Shown here: positions 1 to 7,968 of the stretch, piece by piece
Layout: each line of letters begins with the position of its first letter
Numbering within the stretch: position 1 is the stretch's first letter
Origin: Parabacteroides merdae ATCC 43184
Lineage (GTDB): Bacteria; Bacteroidota; Bacteroidia; Bacteroidales; Tannerellaceae
Assembly: GCF_025151215.1 (NCBI RefSeq)
Contig: NZ_CP102286.1
Span: 1,488,001-1,552,000, forward strand
DNA: 64,000 nucleotides
Direction of reading: 5' to 3'
Notes under the pieces: model-generated
Database searches by the model: none
Seen by the model: the letters and a program-made list of their open reading frames with translations, nothing else
Told to the model about the DNA's origin: nothing
Translations under genes and position numbers: made by a program

Positions 1-1119
1 CTTCATCTGATTACGAGCTTGCAAAATGATTATTCCCAAATTTTGAATTAAAGGGACTGTCATGGGAATAAAAAAGCAAAGAGTTATCCCATAAGCATCT
101 TCATAATCAGAGCCCGCCCACAATCGAATAAAGGATTTTCCGAAGACTACAAATCCGGTTAAAATGAATGCTATAATAATATATTGGATACGTCCAGTAC
201 GAATAAAAAGATCAGAAATGGCCTTTTCATTGTTCTCTTTCGTCACCATAGCAGTAACTTTCGGAAGGAACACACCTGATATTGCTGTAGAAAATCCCAT
301 ATAAATTGCTTGTAACTGGATAGCAACCGCATAAACTGCTACTACTGCCGCTCCCTTGAACATGCCTAACACAAACTGTCCGGTACTCCAATAAATACGG
401 TCCATGATGGCATTCAGAAAAATCCAAAAAGAATAAACAGATACTTCTTTAAAAAAACCCCATTGAAAATGTCCGAAACGCACTTGGATCTTCAATCGCT
501 TTTTACAATACCAATAATTGATCAATAGTGTAACTACATTAAAGATTGTTGTAACCACCACCATTCCTATAGCTCGATAACCAATTAAAAGCATAGCTAT
601 CATTACTAATGGATTCAATATAATTCGTACGATTCCTACTAATTTTTGAAATACAAAATTTTCATATGCTGTGATAATCGATCCCCAAATACTCATTGGG
701 AAGGTAAAAGCTAAATTAAAGACCATTAGTAACATCATGACGCGAATTTTATATAGTTCGCTATCATCCATAGTTGCATCAAATAAATAGTCGACATTAA
801 AATAAAGACCTAACCCTACCAACAATGCTAAAACTCCGATTCCTATATAAAGGAGAAAAAACATTCCGAACATTTCATATTGTTCACGAATTTTTCCTTC
901 TGCACGAAATTTTGCTGTATAACGAACTATGGCATTTCCAAAACCTAAATCTAAAACGGTCAAATAGGCTACCACCGAAGCGACAAGGGAATATAAACCA
1001 TATTCCGACTGCCCCATCATACGCAGCATGAATGGGGTGTACAACAAGCCTACAATATTATTTAAACCGATAGAGACATAAGAAAGGAATGCCCCTGCTT
1101 TGAGTTGATTTATTGCCAT
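1..1119 (-). CDS. Wzx-type oligosaccharide flippase (C-terminus beyond window)
   Basis: The frame is open from an ATG at 1119 to the window edge, about 373 residues with no stop. It begins MAINQLKAGAFLSYVSIGLN and continues as alternating hydrophobic segments separated by short basic loops. This is the pattern of polysaccharide-specific flippases of the MOP superfamily (Wzx/RfbX), which move undecaprenyl-linked repeat units across the inner membrane. A YGLYSLVASV stretch after the first helices and a FLPKVTAMV stretch are typical of the family. It lies 6 bp downstream of the DUF4407 gene on the same strand, downstream of a nucleotide-sugar dehydratase, so it belongs to a capsule or O-antigen operon. 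Base composition is visibly AT-rich, as usual for such loci. The exact glycan cannot be deduced. Confidence 0.85.
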   Translation of the reverse strand, partial: MAINQLKAGAFLSYVSIGLNNIVGLLYTPFMLRMMGQSEYGLYSLVASVVAYLTVLDLGFGNAIVRYTAKFRAEGKIREQYEMFGMFFLLYIGIGVLALLVGLGLYFNVDYLFDATMDDSELYKIRVMMLLMVFNLAFTFPMSIWGSIITAYENFVFQKLVGIVRIILNPLVMIAMLLIGYRAIGMVVVTTIFNVVTLLINYWYCKKRLKIQVRFGHFQWGFFKEVSVYSFWIFLNAIMDRIYWSTGQFVLGMFKGAAVVAVYAVAIQLQAIYMGFSTAISGVFLPKVTAMVTKENNEKAISDLFIRTGRIQYIIIAFILTGFVVFGKSFIRLWAGSDYEDAYGITLCFFIPMTVPLIQNLGIIILQARNQMK

Positions 1120-1125
1120 ATAAAA

Positions 1126-2136
1126 TTACCCCTCTTTTTGTTTATTCAAAAGAGACAATTCTGTATTTCTCAATGTTTCCGCTTTTATTCTAAGCTGATG
1201 TTCTACAACCAAATCATAATCACATTTACTATCTCCTGTTTTACTTGTTACTACCAATAACTCCAAACAGAGTAAAAACAAAAACAGAAAAATATAAAAA
1301 GCTAATGCATATGGATCTTCCCGTAAAATGAGAACAAGTGCTTTCAATTCTTCCAAAAAACCTGTTGCTGCATTTTCAAATTCATCACGAGTTTTATCAG
1401 CCACCTCAATTTTTTCCTTTTGATATGTATCTAGTTGATTTTTATATAAATTCAGTGCTTCTTCATTAGCCTTTGCTTGAGCATTAAGAGGATTCTCTAC
1501 ACTTCGTTTATTCACACTAGTTATTTTTTCTACAACAGGATTTCCTTCTTCATCTACTCCAGTCTGTTTAGTAGTCGTACTGACATCAGTTGCCGTAATA
1601 ATCGGTTGTTTCGATAATTTATCATAAATTTGGATATTTGCTAAGCCTATAGAATCTATTAGTAAAGAAACACGCTTTATATCACTATCAAGATAAGCCA
1701 TACGTTTAGGTATTTCTTTATTGATTTGTTCAGTTCGTACTTCTTTCATCTTCACCGTAACATCATTTTTAAAAATGATTTGATCAAAAACAGCAGAACC
1801 CAAAACAGCCATTAAAAAAGCTAATACATATCTAAAGAATCCCATTATACCTAACTTACCTACTGTAAGAATAATAAAACGTTCAATACACAAAATCATA
1901 ATGACAAATACAGAGGATACTGCTAACTGCTGCCATAAAGAAGAAACACCCATATATCGTTCGGCAAAACAAAAACCAATAGCTCCCCAAATAACAGAAA
2001 GAATAATAATGGCGGAAATATAGCGTCGAAGAGTTCTTCTACTAGCTTCCCCACACTGTTTTAGAAGAATAGGATTCCAACCTATCAAAAAACAGCCAAT
2101 TCTAGCACCTATACCAACTGTATTAATTGTTTCCAT
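1126..2136 (-). CDS. DUF4407-family membrane protein
   Basis: 336 residues. The layout is three or four hydrophobic helices in the first 120 residues, a long charged extracytoplasmic or coiled-coil-like middle (about 120-265) and one last helix near 275-300 (ALAFYIFLFLFLLCLELLVV). This matches DUF4407 proteins, whose function is unknown. The start overlaps the end of the preceding gene by 14 bp, so the two are probably translated together. It sits inside a polysaccharide operon, although nothing in it suggests glycan chemistry. It forms a compact AT-rich trio with the unknown gene at 2123-2689 and the HNH gene at 2695-3003. The family call rests on topology and recall of the family, not on a search. 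Confidence 0.7.
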   Translation of the reverse strand: METINTVGIGARIGCFLIGWNPILLKQCGEASRRTLRRYISAIIILSVIWGAIGFCFAERYMGVSSLWQQLAVSSVFVIMILCIERFIILTVGKLGIMGFFRYVLAFLMAVLGSAVFDQIIFKNDVTVKMKEVRTEQINKEIPKRMAYLDSDIKRVSLLIDSIGLANIQIYDKLSKQPIITATDVSTTTKQTGVDEEGNPVVEKITSVNKRSVENPLNAQAKANEEALNLYKNQLDTYQKEKIEVADKTRDEFENAATGFLEELKALVLILREDPYALAFYIFLFLFLLCLELLVVTSKTGDSKCDYDLVVEHQLRIKAETLRNTELSLLNKQKEG

Positions 2137-2689
2137 GATTATTACGCAATAATAAATCTGATTTAGCAGCCAAGCCTTTTAAAAAACCTCGTTCATACGA
2201 TTTGACCATACTCATCATCTGGGGTTCTTCTTTTTCAAGGGATTCAACCATATCTTTCATTACACTCATATGTTCAATATAAGTATCCTTCCTTGCTTTC
2301 AAAGAACTGGCAGTATTGATAAGACCTTGTTGCTCCACAATCTCTATCTGAACCTCAATATCTCGGAGATCATTACGATAACGCAATGTCACCTGTTCAA
2401 AAAGACGTCTCAATTCATTTTTAATAATATTCTTTTTTGAATCTTTATAAGTACTGTCAGCATTAACCATCGCATCATCATAACCGGATTGCTCATAATC
2501 TCGATTAATATAGGCATAAATAGCATCGATAGGCATTTTCGTCCCATAATGCACCGTATATAAATCTTCATTTGGATCAGAGTTATCCACAAAATCTTCC
2601 TCTTTAATTTCTGGCAATATTTTAGAACTTACTTCTTCCTGTACAGGAACATCTTTTTTTGAACCGAATAAAAATGATAATAACCCCAT
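2123..2689 (-). CDS. unknown acidic protein paired with DUF4407
   Basis: 188 residues, not recognised. No signal peptide or membrane helix is visible. The first 12 residues (MGLLSFLFGSKK) could form an amphipathic membrane-touching helix. The rest is rich in acidic and Lys residues with long predicted helices, including a coiled-coil-like part around residues 85-150. It overlaps the DUF4407 gene by 14 bp and follows the HNH gene by 5 bp, so the three are likely co-expressed. The small Gly-rich N-terminus followed by soluble helices suggests a peripheral partner of the neighbouring membrane protein. That is inference only. Confidence 0.6.
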   Translation of the reverse strand: MGLLSFLFGSKKDVPVQEEVSSKILPEIKEEDFVDNSDPNEDLYTVHYGTKMPIDAIYAYINRDYEQSGYDDAMVNADSTYKDSKKNIIKNELRRLFEQVTLRYRNDLRDIEVQIEIVEQQGLINTASSLKARKDTYIEHMSVMKDMVESLEKEEPQMMSMVKSYERGFLKGLAAKSDLLLRNNHGNN

Positions 2690-2694
2690 AATAT

Positions 2695-3003
2695 TTATTG
2701 ATTAATAATTTTCATTGGTATTTGATATTTTTGATGCCCACGGCAATGACAACTTTCACACAAAGTCACCAAATATTTATCATCATAATCCCATGGTAAA
2801 CATTTTTGATTAGATTGCGCATTTTTATGATACTGCTTATGATGGACTATTAGCTTTGTAGTTGATCCACAAATAACACATCTAAAATTATCTCGCTGAA
2901 TAATATGCGCACGTTTTTTTAACCAACGCTCATCAAATAACAATTCTCGATAAGAACCATTTTTTTCTTTATCATCATACATACATATATTTCTATTAAT
3001 CAT
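2695..3003 (-). CDS. HNH endonuclease-like protein
   Basis: About 102 residues if started at the ATG at 3003 (MINRNICMYDD). A longer reading frame begins at 3072 but would run inside the preceding gene, and an ATG at 2982 is also possible. The core shows CVICG, then IVHHKQY, then LCESCH and a later His. This is the zinc-ribbon HNH fold in which the HH pair holds the catalytic His and four Cys bind structural zinc. Such small HNH proteins nick or cut DNA and occur in restriction systems, phages and mobile elements. Here it stands between polysaccharide genes with DUF4407 and an unknown gene behind it. It may be cargo, part of a small defence module, or a relic of an insertion. Confidence 0.7.
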   Translation of the reverse strand: MINRNICMYDDKEKNGSYRELLFDERWLKKRAHIIQRDNFRCVICGSTTKLIVHHKQYHKNAQSNQKCLPWDYDDKYLVTLCESCHCRGHQKYQIPMKIINQ

Positions 3004-3016
3004 AAAGTTTTCAAGA

Positions 3017-4078
3017 CTATTTGAGTAAAATACCTCTCCATACAACCATATTATGATCACTATAAGGCGCATCCGGAGAGAAACAATCCTGTCCTTTTAA
3101 GAATTCCGAATAGAAAACGTAATCAATCCGCCAGAGTTTGTACAACTGACGGAAGGTATATTGGTAGCCGCTTCCGCAATCACGGAAACCATCTGTCAGA
3201 CCTTTCCGTAACTGATGGTACGTATAAGAAGCGGGCGTATCGTTGAAGTCGCCACAAACCAATACCGGATAAGGAGAACGTTCGATCTCGGCATGGATTG
3301 AATCGGCTTGTTCTGCTCGTTTCAGATAATTATTTTTCATTTTCAAGATCAAATCTTTAACTGCTTTTGCACGGACTTCCAAGCTCTTGCCGGGAGCGGT
3401 AATGATACCGCGATAGGCATTGACGCTTGTTGTCTCGAAGTGGTTGTTGATCACGCGGATGTATTGGTTGTTTATTCTTACATCGGCTATTAATGACATA
3501 TTACTGGAATTCTTATAATACAGAGCTTTTACCGAATGGATCGGATAACGGCTGTAGATCGTAGTCGGTAAATGGTCTGTACGCCGGCTGATATATTTAT
3601 ACAGTACATAATCGAAAGCGTACCGGATGCTGTCCCGATGGTAATATCCGTCACCGGGAGCTTCCTGGAAGCAGATGATATCGGGTTGTAGCTGCTTGAT
3701 ATAAGCGGCGGCTTCGTTCATAGTGTACTTTCTGTCCCAATAGAAATGGCTGGCGTTGTAGGTGACTACGGTCAGAGGGGTTCCTGCTTGTTCAGATGCA
3801 GCCGGTTTATGCCAACACGAGGGTTGATAAACGGCTGACAGATAATCCGCATGAAGCAGGATCGCCAGCAAAGGAACCATACCTTTCCATTTCTTTTTTG
3901 TGAATAATTGTATTACCAGCAACAACAGGTTGACTGCCAATATCGGCCAAACCAACAATGTAAGGAAAGACAGCCAGATACAGATTCCATCAGCGTAATA
4001 GCCTCCGGTCAAACAGAGGGCGGATAATACTGCAAAAAACAGGAGCAGGGTATTATTCAGCCTTGTCCAGCGCCTCAT
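3017..4078 (-). CDS. membrane-anchored endonuclease/exonuclease/phosphatase-fold protein
   Basis: 353 residues. The first ~90 residues hold two or three hydrophobic helices (for example LLLFFAVLSALCLTGGYYA). The rest is an EEP-fold catalytic domain: CFQEAPGDGYYHRD carries the metal-binding Glu, NNHFETT a conserved Asn-His pair, CGDFND the Asp/Asn active-site pair, and SDHNMVVW the terminal catalytic His. In this family these residues coordinate Mg for phosphodiester hydrolysis. With an N-terminal membrane anchor the domain would face the periplasm, so a lipid or glycan phosphodiester is as plausible a substrate as nucleic acid. The start overlaps the dehydratase end by 26 bp, showing tight operon packing. 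Length and layout match common Bacteroidales membrane EEP proteins. Confidence 0.85.
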   Translation of the reverse strand: MRRWTRLNNTLLLFFAVLSALCLTGGYYADGICIWLSFLTLLVWPILAVNLLLLVIQLFTKKKWKGMVPLLAILLHADYLSAVYQPSCWHKPAASEQAGTPLTVVTYNASHFYWDRKYTMNEAAAYIKQLQPDIICFQEAPGDGYYHRDSIRYAFDYVLYKYISRRTDHLPTTIYSRYPIHSVKALYYKNSSNMSLIADVRINNQYIRVINNHFETTSVNAYRGIITAPGKSLEVRAKAVKDLILKMKNNYLKRAEQADSIHAEIERSPYPVLVCGDFNDTPASYTYHQLRKGLTDGFRDCGSGYQYTFRQLYKLWRIDYVFYSEFLKGQDCFSPDAPYSDHNMVVWRGILLK

Positions 4079-5978
4079 ATACCGAATTCTTGCTCTTGAA
4101 CTCAGGCACGATTCCTTTCATCATTCGGACGGTTCCCATTTTGTCTACTTTGATCGCGAGGTCGATCAAGGGAGACATGACCGTACAGATGTCTTCGTAA
4201 TCGTATTCCCGGACTTGGGCACGGTAGATCTTTTCGTTTTCCGTTGGCAATGTATTTTCTTTCGTTGCCAACAGTTCTTCATAGAGCTTTTCGCCCGGAC
4301 GGAGACCGGTATATTTGATCTCGATATCCTCGCCAGGGATAAGGCCTGCCAGTTCGATCATGCGGCGTGCCAGATTGGCGATCTTCACAGGGGTTCCCAT
4401 ATCGAAGACGAAGATTTCGTTTCCTTTGCCCATAAAGGCGGCTTCCAAAACCAAGCGGCAGGCTTCGGGGATCGTCATGAAATAGCGGATGATGTCGGGA
4501 TGGGTGACGGTCAGAGGACCGCCTTTTGCCAACTGTTCGCGGAAACGAGGAATGACGGAACCGTTGCTGCCTAACACGTTGCCGAAACGGGTGGTGATAA
4601 AACGGGTTTTACCGGAATGCCGGCCTTTGCTGATAGCGATGCTCAAGCTTTGCACATACATCTCCGCCAAACGTTTGGACGCTCCCATGACATTGGTCGG
4701 GTTGACGGCTTTATCGGTCGAGACCATGATGAACTTGTCTACGTCGTACTTGACTGCCATATCGGCTACGTTACGCGTACCGTAGACATTCGTATGGACG
4801 GCTTCGCAGGGGTTCTCTTCCATCAGGGGCACATGCTTGTAGGCGGCGGCATGGAAGACCAACTGGGGATGGAAACGCTGATAGATGCTTTCGACACGAT
4901 GGATCATGCGAATGTCTCCCATGACCGGGGTAAACTCGACATCGGGGAATTTTTCTTCCAGCTCCAGCCGGATGTTATGCATCGGGGTTTCGGCACTGTC
5001 GAACAAAACCAATTGCTTCAGCCCGAAATGGCAGAGTTGGCGACAGAGTTCGCTACCGATGGAACCGGCGGCTCCGGTGACCAAAACGACTTTGCCTTTC
5101 AGGGAACCTGCGATCTCCTCCATGTTGATACGGATCTCTTCGCGTCCTAACAGGTCTTCGATGCGGACTTCGGGAAGGGCGCGCATCTTCAGTTTGCCTC
5201 CTTTCAGTTCGTCCAAAGAAGGAAGGAGCAACATACGGACTTTCTCTTTTTCGCAGAAACGAACCAGACGTTCGCTTTCTTCCTTCACCGCCTTATAGTC
5301 CGTAAAGAGGATCGCCTTGATATTGTAGCGGTTCACCAAACGGCTGAATTCCTCTTGGTCGGTAATGAAATAGACCTTATACAAACCGATGCGCATGGAA
5401 ACACGCTGGCCGAAACGGAGGAAGCCTTCCACCTGATAGGATGAGTTTTCACGCAGAAAGGAATCGTTCAATAGGGCGGGAGAAGAATCTTCATGCCCGA
5501 ATATGAAAAGCTTGTCTTTCCGGTTGGATGCAATGCTGCTCACCATAAAGGTATAGAGCGTGATCAGGAAAGCACGGAATATCGTCAGGATAAAAAAAGT
5601 GAGGAAGAAATCCACCACACTTCCCAGCAGGAAACCGCGAAAGGAAAGAAGGCCGGTCGTAAACAAAAGAACCGGCAGGATGGTCGCCACTTTCAGTGAA
5701 GAGGACATGGCGATGCGTCCGGTTTCAGTAAAGGCGGAATGGCGAATAATGCCTTTATAGGTCTGGCAAACAAGAAAGCTGGCAGGGCTACAGAACAACG
5801 ACGCCAGAAAAACCGTCAGAATGATCTGGTCGGTATAGTTCCAATCCAGAATATAACTGACCAAAGCTAAAGAAGTAACGGTCGAAAAGACGGAAAGGAA
5901 CAGGTCAATCAAAAAAATTATCCAGCGATTGAGGTATTTCTCTTTCGTTAATCTTAATAGTAAATCATTGATTTTCAT
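4053..5978 (-). CDS. membrane nucleotide-sugar 4,6-dehydratase (WbpM/CapD/PglF-like)
   Basis: 641 residues. Four N-terminal membrane helices (about 15-140) are followed by a degenerate Rossmann region and then the catalytic SDR domain. That domain has the NAD-binding VTGAAGSIGSE near residue 300 and STDKAVNPTN near residue 418, the place where this subgroup has Met or Thr instead of the usual SYK Tyr. Members convert UDP-GlcNAc to the 4-keto-6-deoxy sugar used to start diamino- or 6-deoxy-hexose synthesis for capsule and O-antigen. It is the first gene of the operon, preceded by a long leader with palindromes, so its expression is probably set by promoter orientation and leader attenuation. 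Length and domain order are normal for the family. Confidence 0.9.
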   Translation of the reverse strand: MKINDLLLRLTKEKYLNRWIIFLIDLFLSVFSTVTSLALVSYILDWNYTDQIILTVFLASLFCSPASFLVCQTYKGIIRHSAFTETGRIAMSSSLKVATILPVLLFTTGLLSFRGFLLGSVVDFFLTFFILTIFRAFLITLYTFMVSSIASNRKDKLFIFGHEDSSPALLNDSFLRENSSYQVEGFLRFGQRVSMRIGLYKVYFITDQEEFSRLVNRYNIKAILFTDYKAVKEESERLVRFCEKEKVRMLLLPSLDELKGGKLKMRALPEVRIEDLLGREEIRINMEEIAGSLKGKVVLVTGAAGSIGSELCRQLCHFGLKQLVLFDSAETPMHNIRLELEEKFPDVEFTPVMGDIRMIHRVESIYQRFHPQLVFHAAAYKHVPLMEENPCEAVHTNVYGTRNVADMAVKYDVDKFIMVSTDKAVNPTNVMGASKRLAEMYVQSLSIAISKGRHSGKTRFITTRFGNVLGSNGSVIPRFREQLAKGGPLTVTHPDIIRYFMTIPEACRLVLEAAFMGKGNEIFVFDMGTPVKIANLARRMIELAGLIPGEDIEIKYTGLRPGEKLYEELLATKENTLPTENEKIYRAQVREYDYEDICTVMSPLIDLAIKVDKMGTVRMMKGIVPEFKSKNSVYEALDKAE

Positions 5979-6006
5979 ATAATTAAAGAATTTATTACCC
6001 TACAAC

Positions 6007-6024
6007 AAAGTTCGTCAGTCCCAA
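6007..6024 (-). repeat. leader direct repeat, copy 2
   Basis: The minus-strand sequence TTGGGACTGACGARCTTT occurs here and again at 6559-6576, differing at one base. This copy ends about 29 bases before the dehydratase start codon. Conservation in otherwise low-complexity sequence suggests a functional RNA or DNA element, or the scar of a duplication. Confidence 0.6.
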
Positions 6025-6100
6025 TAGTGGAATAACGAATAGAAATCGATTTTGGCAGCAAAATATCTTAATAAAATATTAAAAGGGTTACTGCACGTTG

Positions 6101-6151
6101 TTTATTTTGTGCTATATAGCACAAAATAAAAGCTGTTCAAACAGCTTTTAT
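6101..6151 (-). promoter_or_regulatory. overlapping alternative hairpins in leader
   Basis: Positions 6101-6130 are a perfect 30-base palindrome with arms 6101-6115 and 6116-6130. Positions 6126-6137 pair with 6140-6151 as a second 12-bp stem with a 2-base loop. The two structures share 6126-6130, so they compete. In the transcribed (minus) direction the second stem comes first and is followed by a U-rich stretch, which resembles an intrinsic terminator. Forming the 30-base palindrome would open its lower stem. The arrangement looks like an attenuator; regulation is inferred. Confidence 0.5.
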
Positions 6152-6558
6152 ACACTGAATATATATTTTCCCAAGAGCGCACAAAGATAGTTAATTTATT
6201 TGAAATTCAAACCTTTTATTTTTTTATATACCTAATAATCAATAGTTTGACATCATTATAAATATCCAATGATTATCAAGGATTAATTCTATTTTGCTCT
6301 AACTAAAAAAATCAAATAATATATAGATTAGAAAGCGGTATAGCACATCTTATCATATATAATATTTATTGAATATCAAGCATTATCAAAATCATATCGA
6401 TTTTATACTAAAATTATACTGTTTCTAAATAAGTAGATTGTCTATCCTTCTCTTTCCGATAGAACGGGCAAAAGAACGGGATATATTTTTTCACTCTGTT
6501 AACCTATTTTTGAAACAATATGATTTACAACAACTTAACAAACAATATATTCCACACA

Positions 6559-6576
6559 AAAGCTCGTCAGTCCCAA
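6559..6576 (-). repeat. leader direct repeat, copy 1
   Basis: Partner of the element at 6007-6024. It lies just downstream (in the minus direction) of the palindrome-flanked promoter candidate. The two copies are about 550 bases apart and bracket the leader. Confidence 0.6.
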
Positions 6577-6623
6577 AGCAGAAAAAGACATAACAGTCTG
6601 GACATATGAAGATTAAGTGTCTA

Positions 6624-6665
6624 CAAAATGACTAAAAGAAACGTACGTTTCTTTTAGTCATTTTG
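6624..6665. repeat. perfect 42-bp palindrome with AAACGTACGTTT core
   Basis: Every base pairs across the centre at 6644/6645. The core contains AAACGTACGT on both strands, which fits the ARACGTWCGT core reported for Mpi recombinase sites flanking invertible capsule promoters in Bacteroides fragilis. A near copy sits at 6800-6835. It could alternatively act as a terminator-like hairpin or a protein-binding site. Confidence 0.75.
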
Positions 6666-6799
6666 ATGGGGCAAATATACTTAAAATATTTGAAATTCAC
6701 ACATCTTCGTTTATTTTTTATTTTCCTGTCTGCCAAATATATCGAGTCTTTTGCACGCTATTTTCCGAAAGCCAACAGTTAACAATCTTTCGTAAATGG
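6666..6799. promoter_or_regulatory. candidate invertible promoter segment
   Basis: These 134 bases lie between the two AAACGTACGT palindromes. On the minus strand the box TATATTTG (TAnnTTTG type) is present twice, at 6679-6672 and 6741-6734, pointing into the polysaccharide operon. No clear -33 TTTG is seen. Size, position and flanking sites fit a capsule promoter that can be flipped by a site-specific invertase. The recombinase gene is not in the window, and the inversion itself is inference. Confidence 0.5.
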
Positions 6800-6835
6800 A
6801 ATGACTAAAAGAAACGTACGTTTTTTTAGTCATTT
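6800..6835. repeat. 36-bp imperfect palindrome, second copy
   Basis: Same sequence as the palindrome at 6624-6665 with one mismatched pair (6811 with 6824), centred on 6817/6818. It forms the other boundary of the candidate invertible segment. Confidence 0.75.
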
Positions 6836-6977
6836 TATTGTTATGGGAATCTGCATGGATAGAGAGCGTCACTATTTTTTTCAAAGAGACACAGGAAGGG
6901 AAAGATATAGGCAGATATGATTCAGGCACGAATTTCAAAGAAATCCGTGCCTGAAAAAACGTGATGAAACCAGTGAC
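6836..6977. other. short non-coding stretch beyond second palindrome
   Basis: An open frame of 75 codons (6711-6938, minus) spans the promoter segment and one palindrome. It has no recognisable features and is not accepted as a gene. Nothing else is seen. Confidence 0.4.
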
Positions 6978-7865
6978 CTATTCGATCGTGCTAATCGTAG
7001 AAATCATACCGAACCTTTCGTTATCGTTCAGATTCCAGATCACTTCACCTTTATCATTGATTTCGAATACCTGGGGGCTGTTGGCCTCTACGGCATTCTT
7101 GTCATGTCCCTGCCAGTTGCAGACGTACAGGCCGCCATCCTTTGCAGGAAGCAAGCCGGCGACGAAGAACAGGCGGGCTCCTTTGATATCGTTCTCACCG
7201 TAACGGCGGGCTACTTCGCCGTTGTCGAGGTTCACTTCCATCAGGGAGTGACCGTCACCACAGGCAACCCAATGGTTCCCGTTAGCCAATGCCAATGTCG
7301 TGAAAGGCGTTCCTTCGAGACGGGTGATCTTCACGACTTCGCCTCGCGGAGAGATCTCGCGCACGTCGGAAGTAGCAAAGAGGGGCATCAGGTAGTTACC
7401 GCGGGCATTCTTGTTCAGCTGGCGGAACTGGGCATGCGGATGTTCGATGCCTGTCTCATATTCGGTACGCGACAGGATTTCTCCCTTCGGGCTCACCTCC
7501 ATGATGACAGCCGGATGGCCTACCCAACCCAAAAGATAGTTACCGTCGGGCAACACGCGGGCGGTCTGCATCTCACAGGTATCGGGAGCAGCAATATTCC
7601 AGATCTCCTGATGGTTGCGGTCGATCAGCTTCGCACCTCTGGCATAGGCAAAGAGGATATTCCCGTCGGGAGTGGCAACAGCGGAGTTGCATTCCCAACC
7701 TTTTTCGAGGGGATGCTCCCACTCTACCTGCTTGGTGTTCTTATCGATGATCACGATCTTGTTCCAGCCGGAACCACCCAACAGCAATTTTTCTGTCTTC
7801 TTCTCGCAGGATGTAGCGGTTACCAGCAACAATGCGGAACAGAGATAAGTAAATAATTTATGCAT
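6978..7865 (-). CDS. beta-propeller lipoprotein (PQQ/NHL-like)
   Basis: 295 residues from the ATG at 7865 (MHKLFTYLCSALLLVTATSC), chosen over an upstream ATG at 7928 because it gives a clean lipoprotein signal with the lipobox Cys near residue 20. The mature part shows repeated blades such as ATPDGNILFAY, VLPDGNYLLGW and LPAKDGGLYVCNW. This is a propeller of the PQQ-like or arylsulfotransferase-like type, with no CxxCH heme motif. It would sit on the periplasmic or outer-membrane face. It is the last gene of the IclR-headed run and lies about 100 bp downstream of the aldolase. It may bind or sense a small molecule, or act as the dehydrogenase part of the redox module. No active-site residues can be assigned. 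Confidence 0.75.
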   Translation of the reverse strand: MHKLFTYLCSALLLVTATSCEKKTEKLLLGGSGWNKIVIIDKNTKQVEWEHPLEKGWECNSAVATPDGNILFAYARGAKLIDRNHQEIWNIAAPDTCEMQTARVLPDGNYLLGWVGHPAVIMEVSPKGEILSRTEYETGIEHPHAQFRQLNKNARGNYLMPLFATSDVREISPRGEVVKITRLEGTPFTTLALANGNHWVACGDGHSLMEVNLDNGEVARRYGENDIKGARLFFVAGLLPAKDGGLYVCNWQGHDKNAVEANSPQVFEINDKGEVIWNLNDNERFGMISTISTIE

Positions 7866-7968
7866 AACTAATAATTTATCAATTTGCAAATGTGCCAATA
7901 TGCCGGTGAAATACTCCAAATGGAACATTCATTCCATTGGTGCATTGGCATATTGACCCATTAGCACA

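Larger units (their letters stand above)
5979..6623 (-). other. long untranslated leader of the polysaccharide operon
   Basis: About 650 AT-rich bases without a convincing gene lie between the palindrome pair and the dehydratase start. Read on the minus strand this would be the 5' leader of the operon. It contains a repeated 18-base element at both ends and two overlapping hairpins near its downstream end. Bacteroides capsule leaders are known to be sites of transcript elongation control by UpxY-type NusG paralogs. No upxY gene is visible in this window. Confidence 0.5.

Noticed and set aside
3017-3072. longer N-terminus for the HNH gene starting at 3072
   Set aside because: It would overlap the end of the EEP gene by 56 bp and adds residues without HNH features.
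6711-6938. 75-codon minus-strand ORF
   Set aside because: It lies over a palindrome and promoter boxes, has no recognisable domain, and its codon use is unlike the neighbours.
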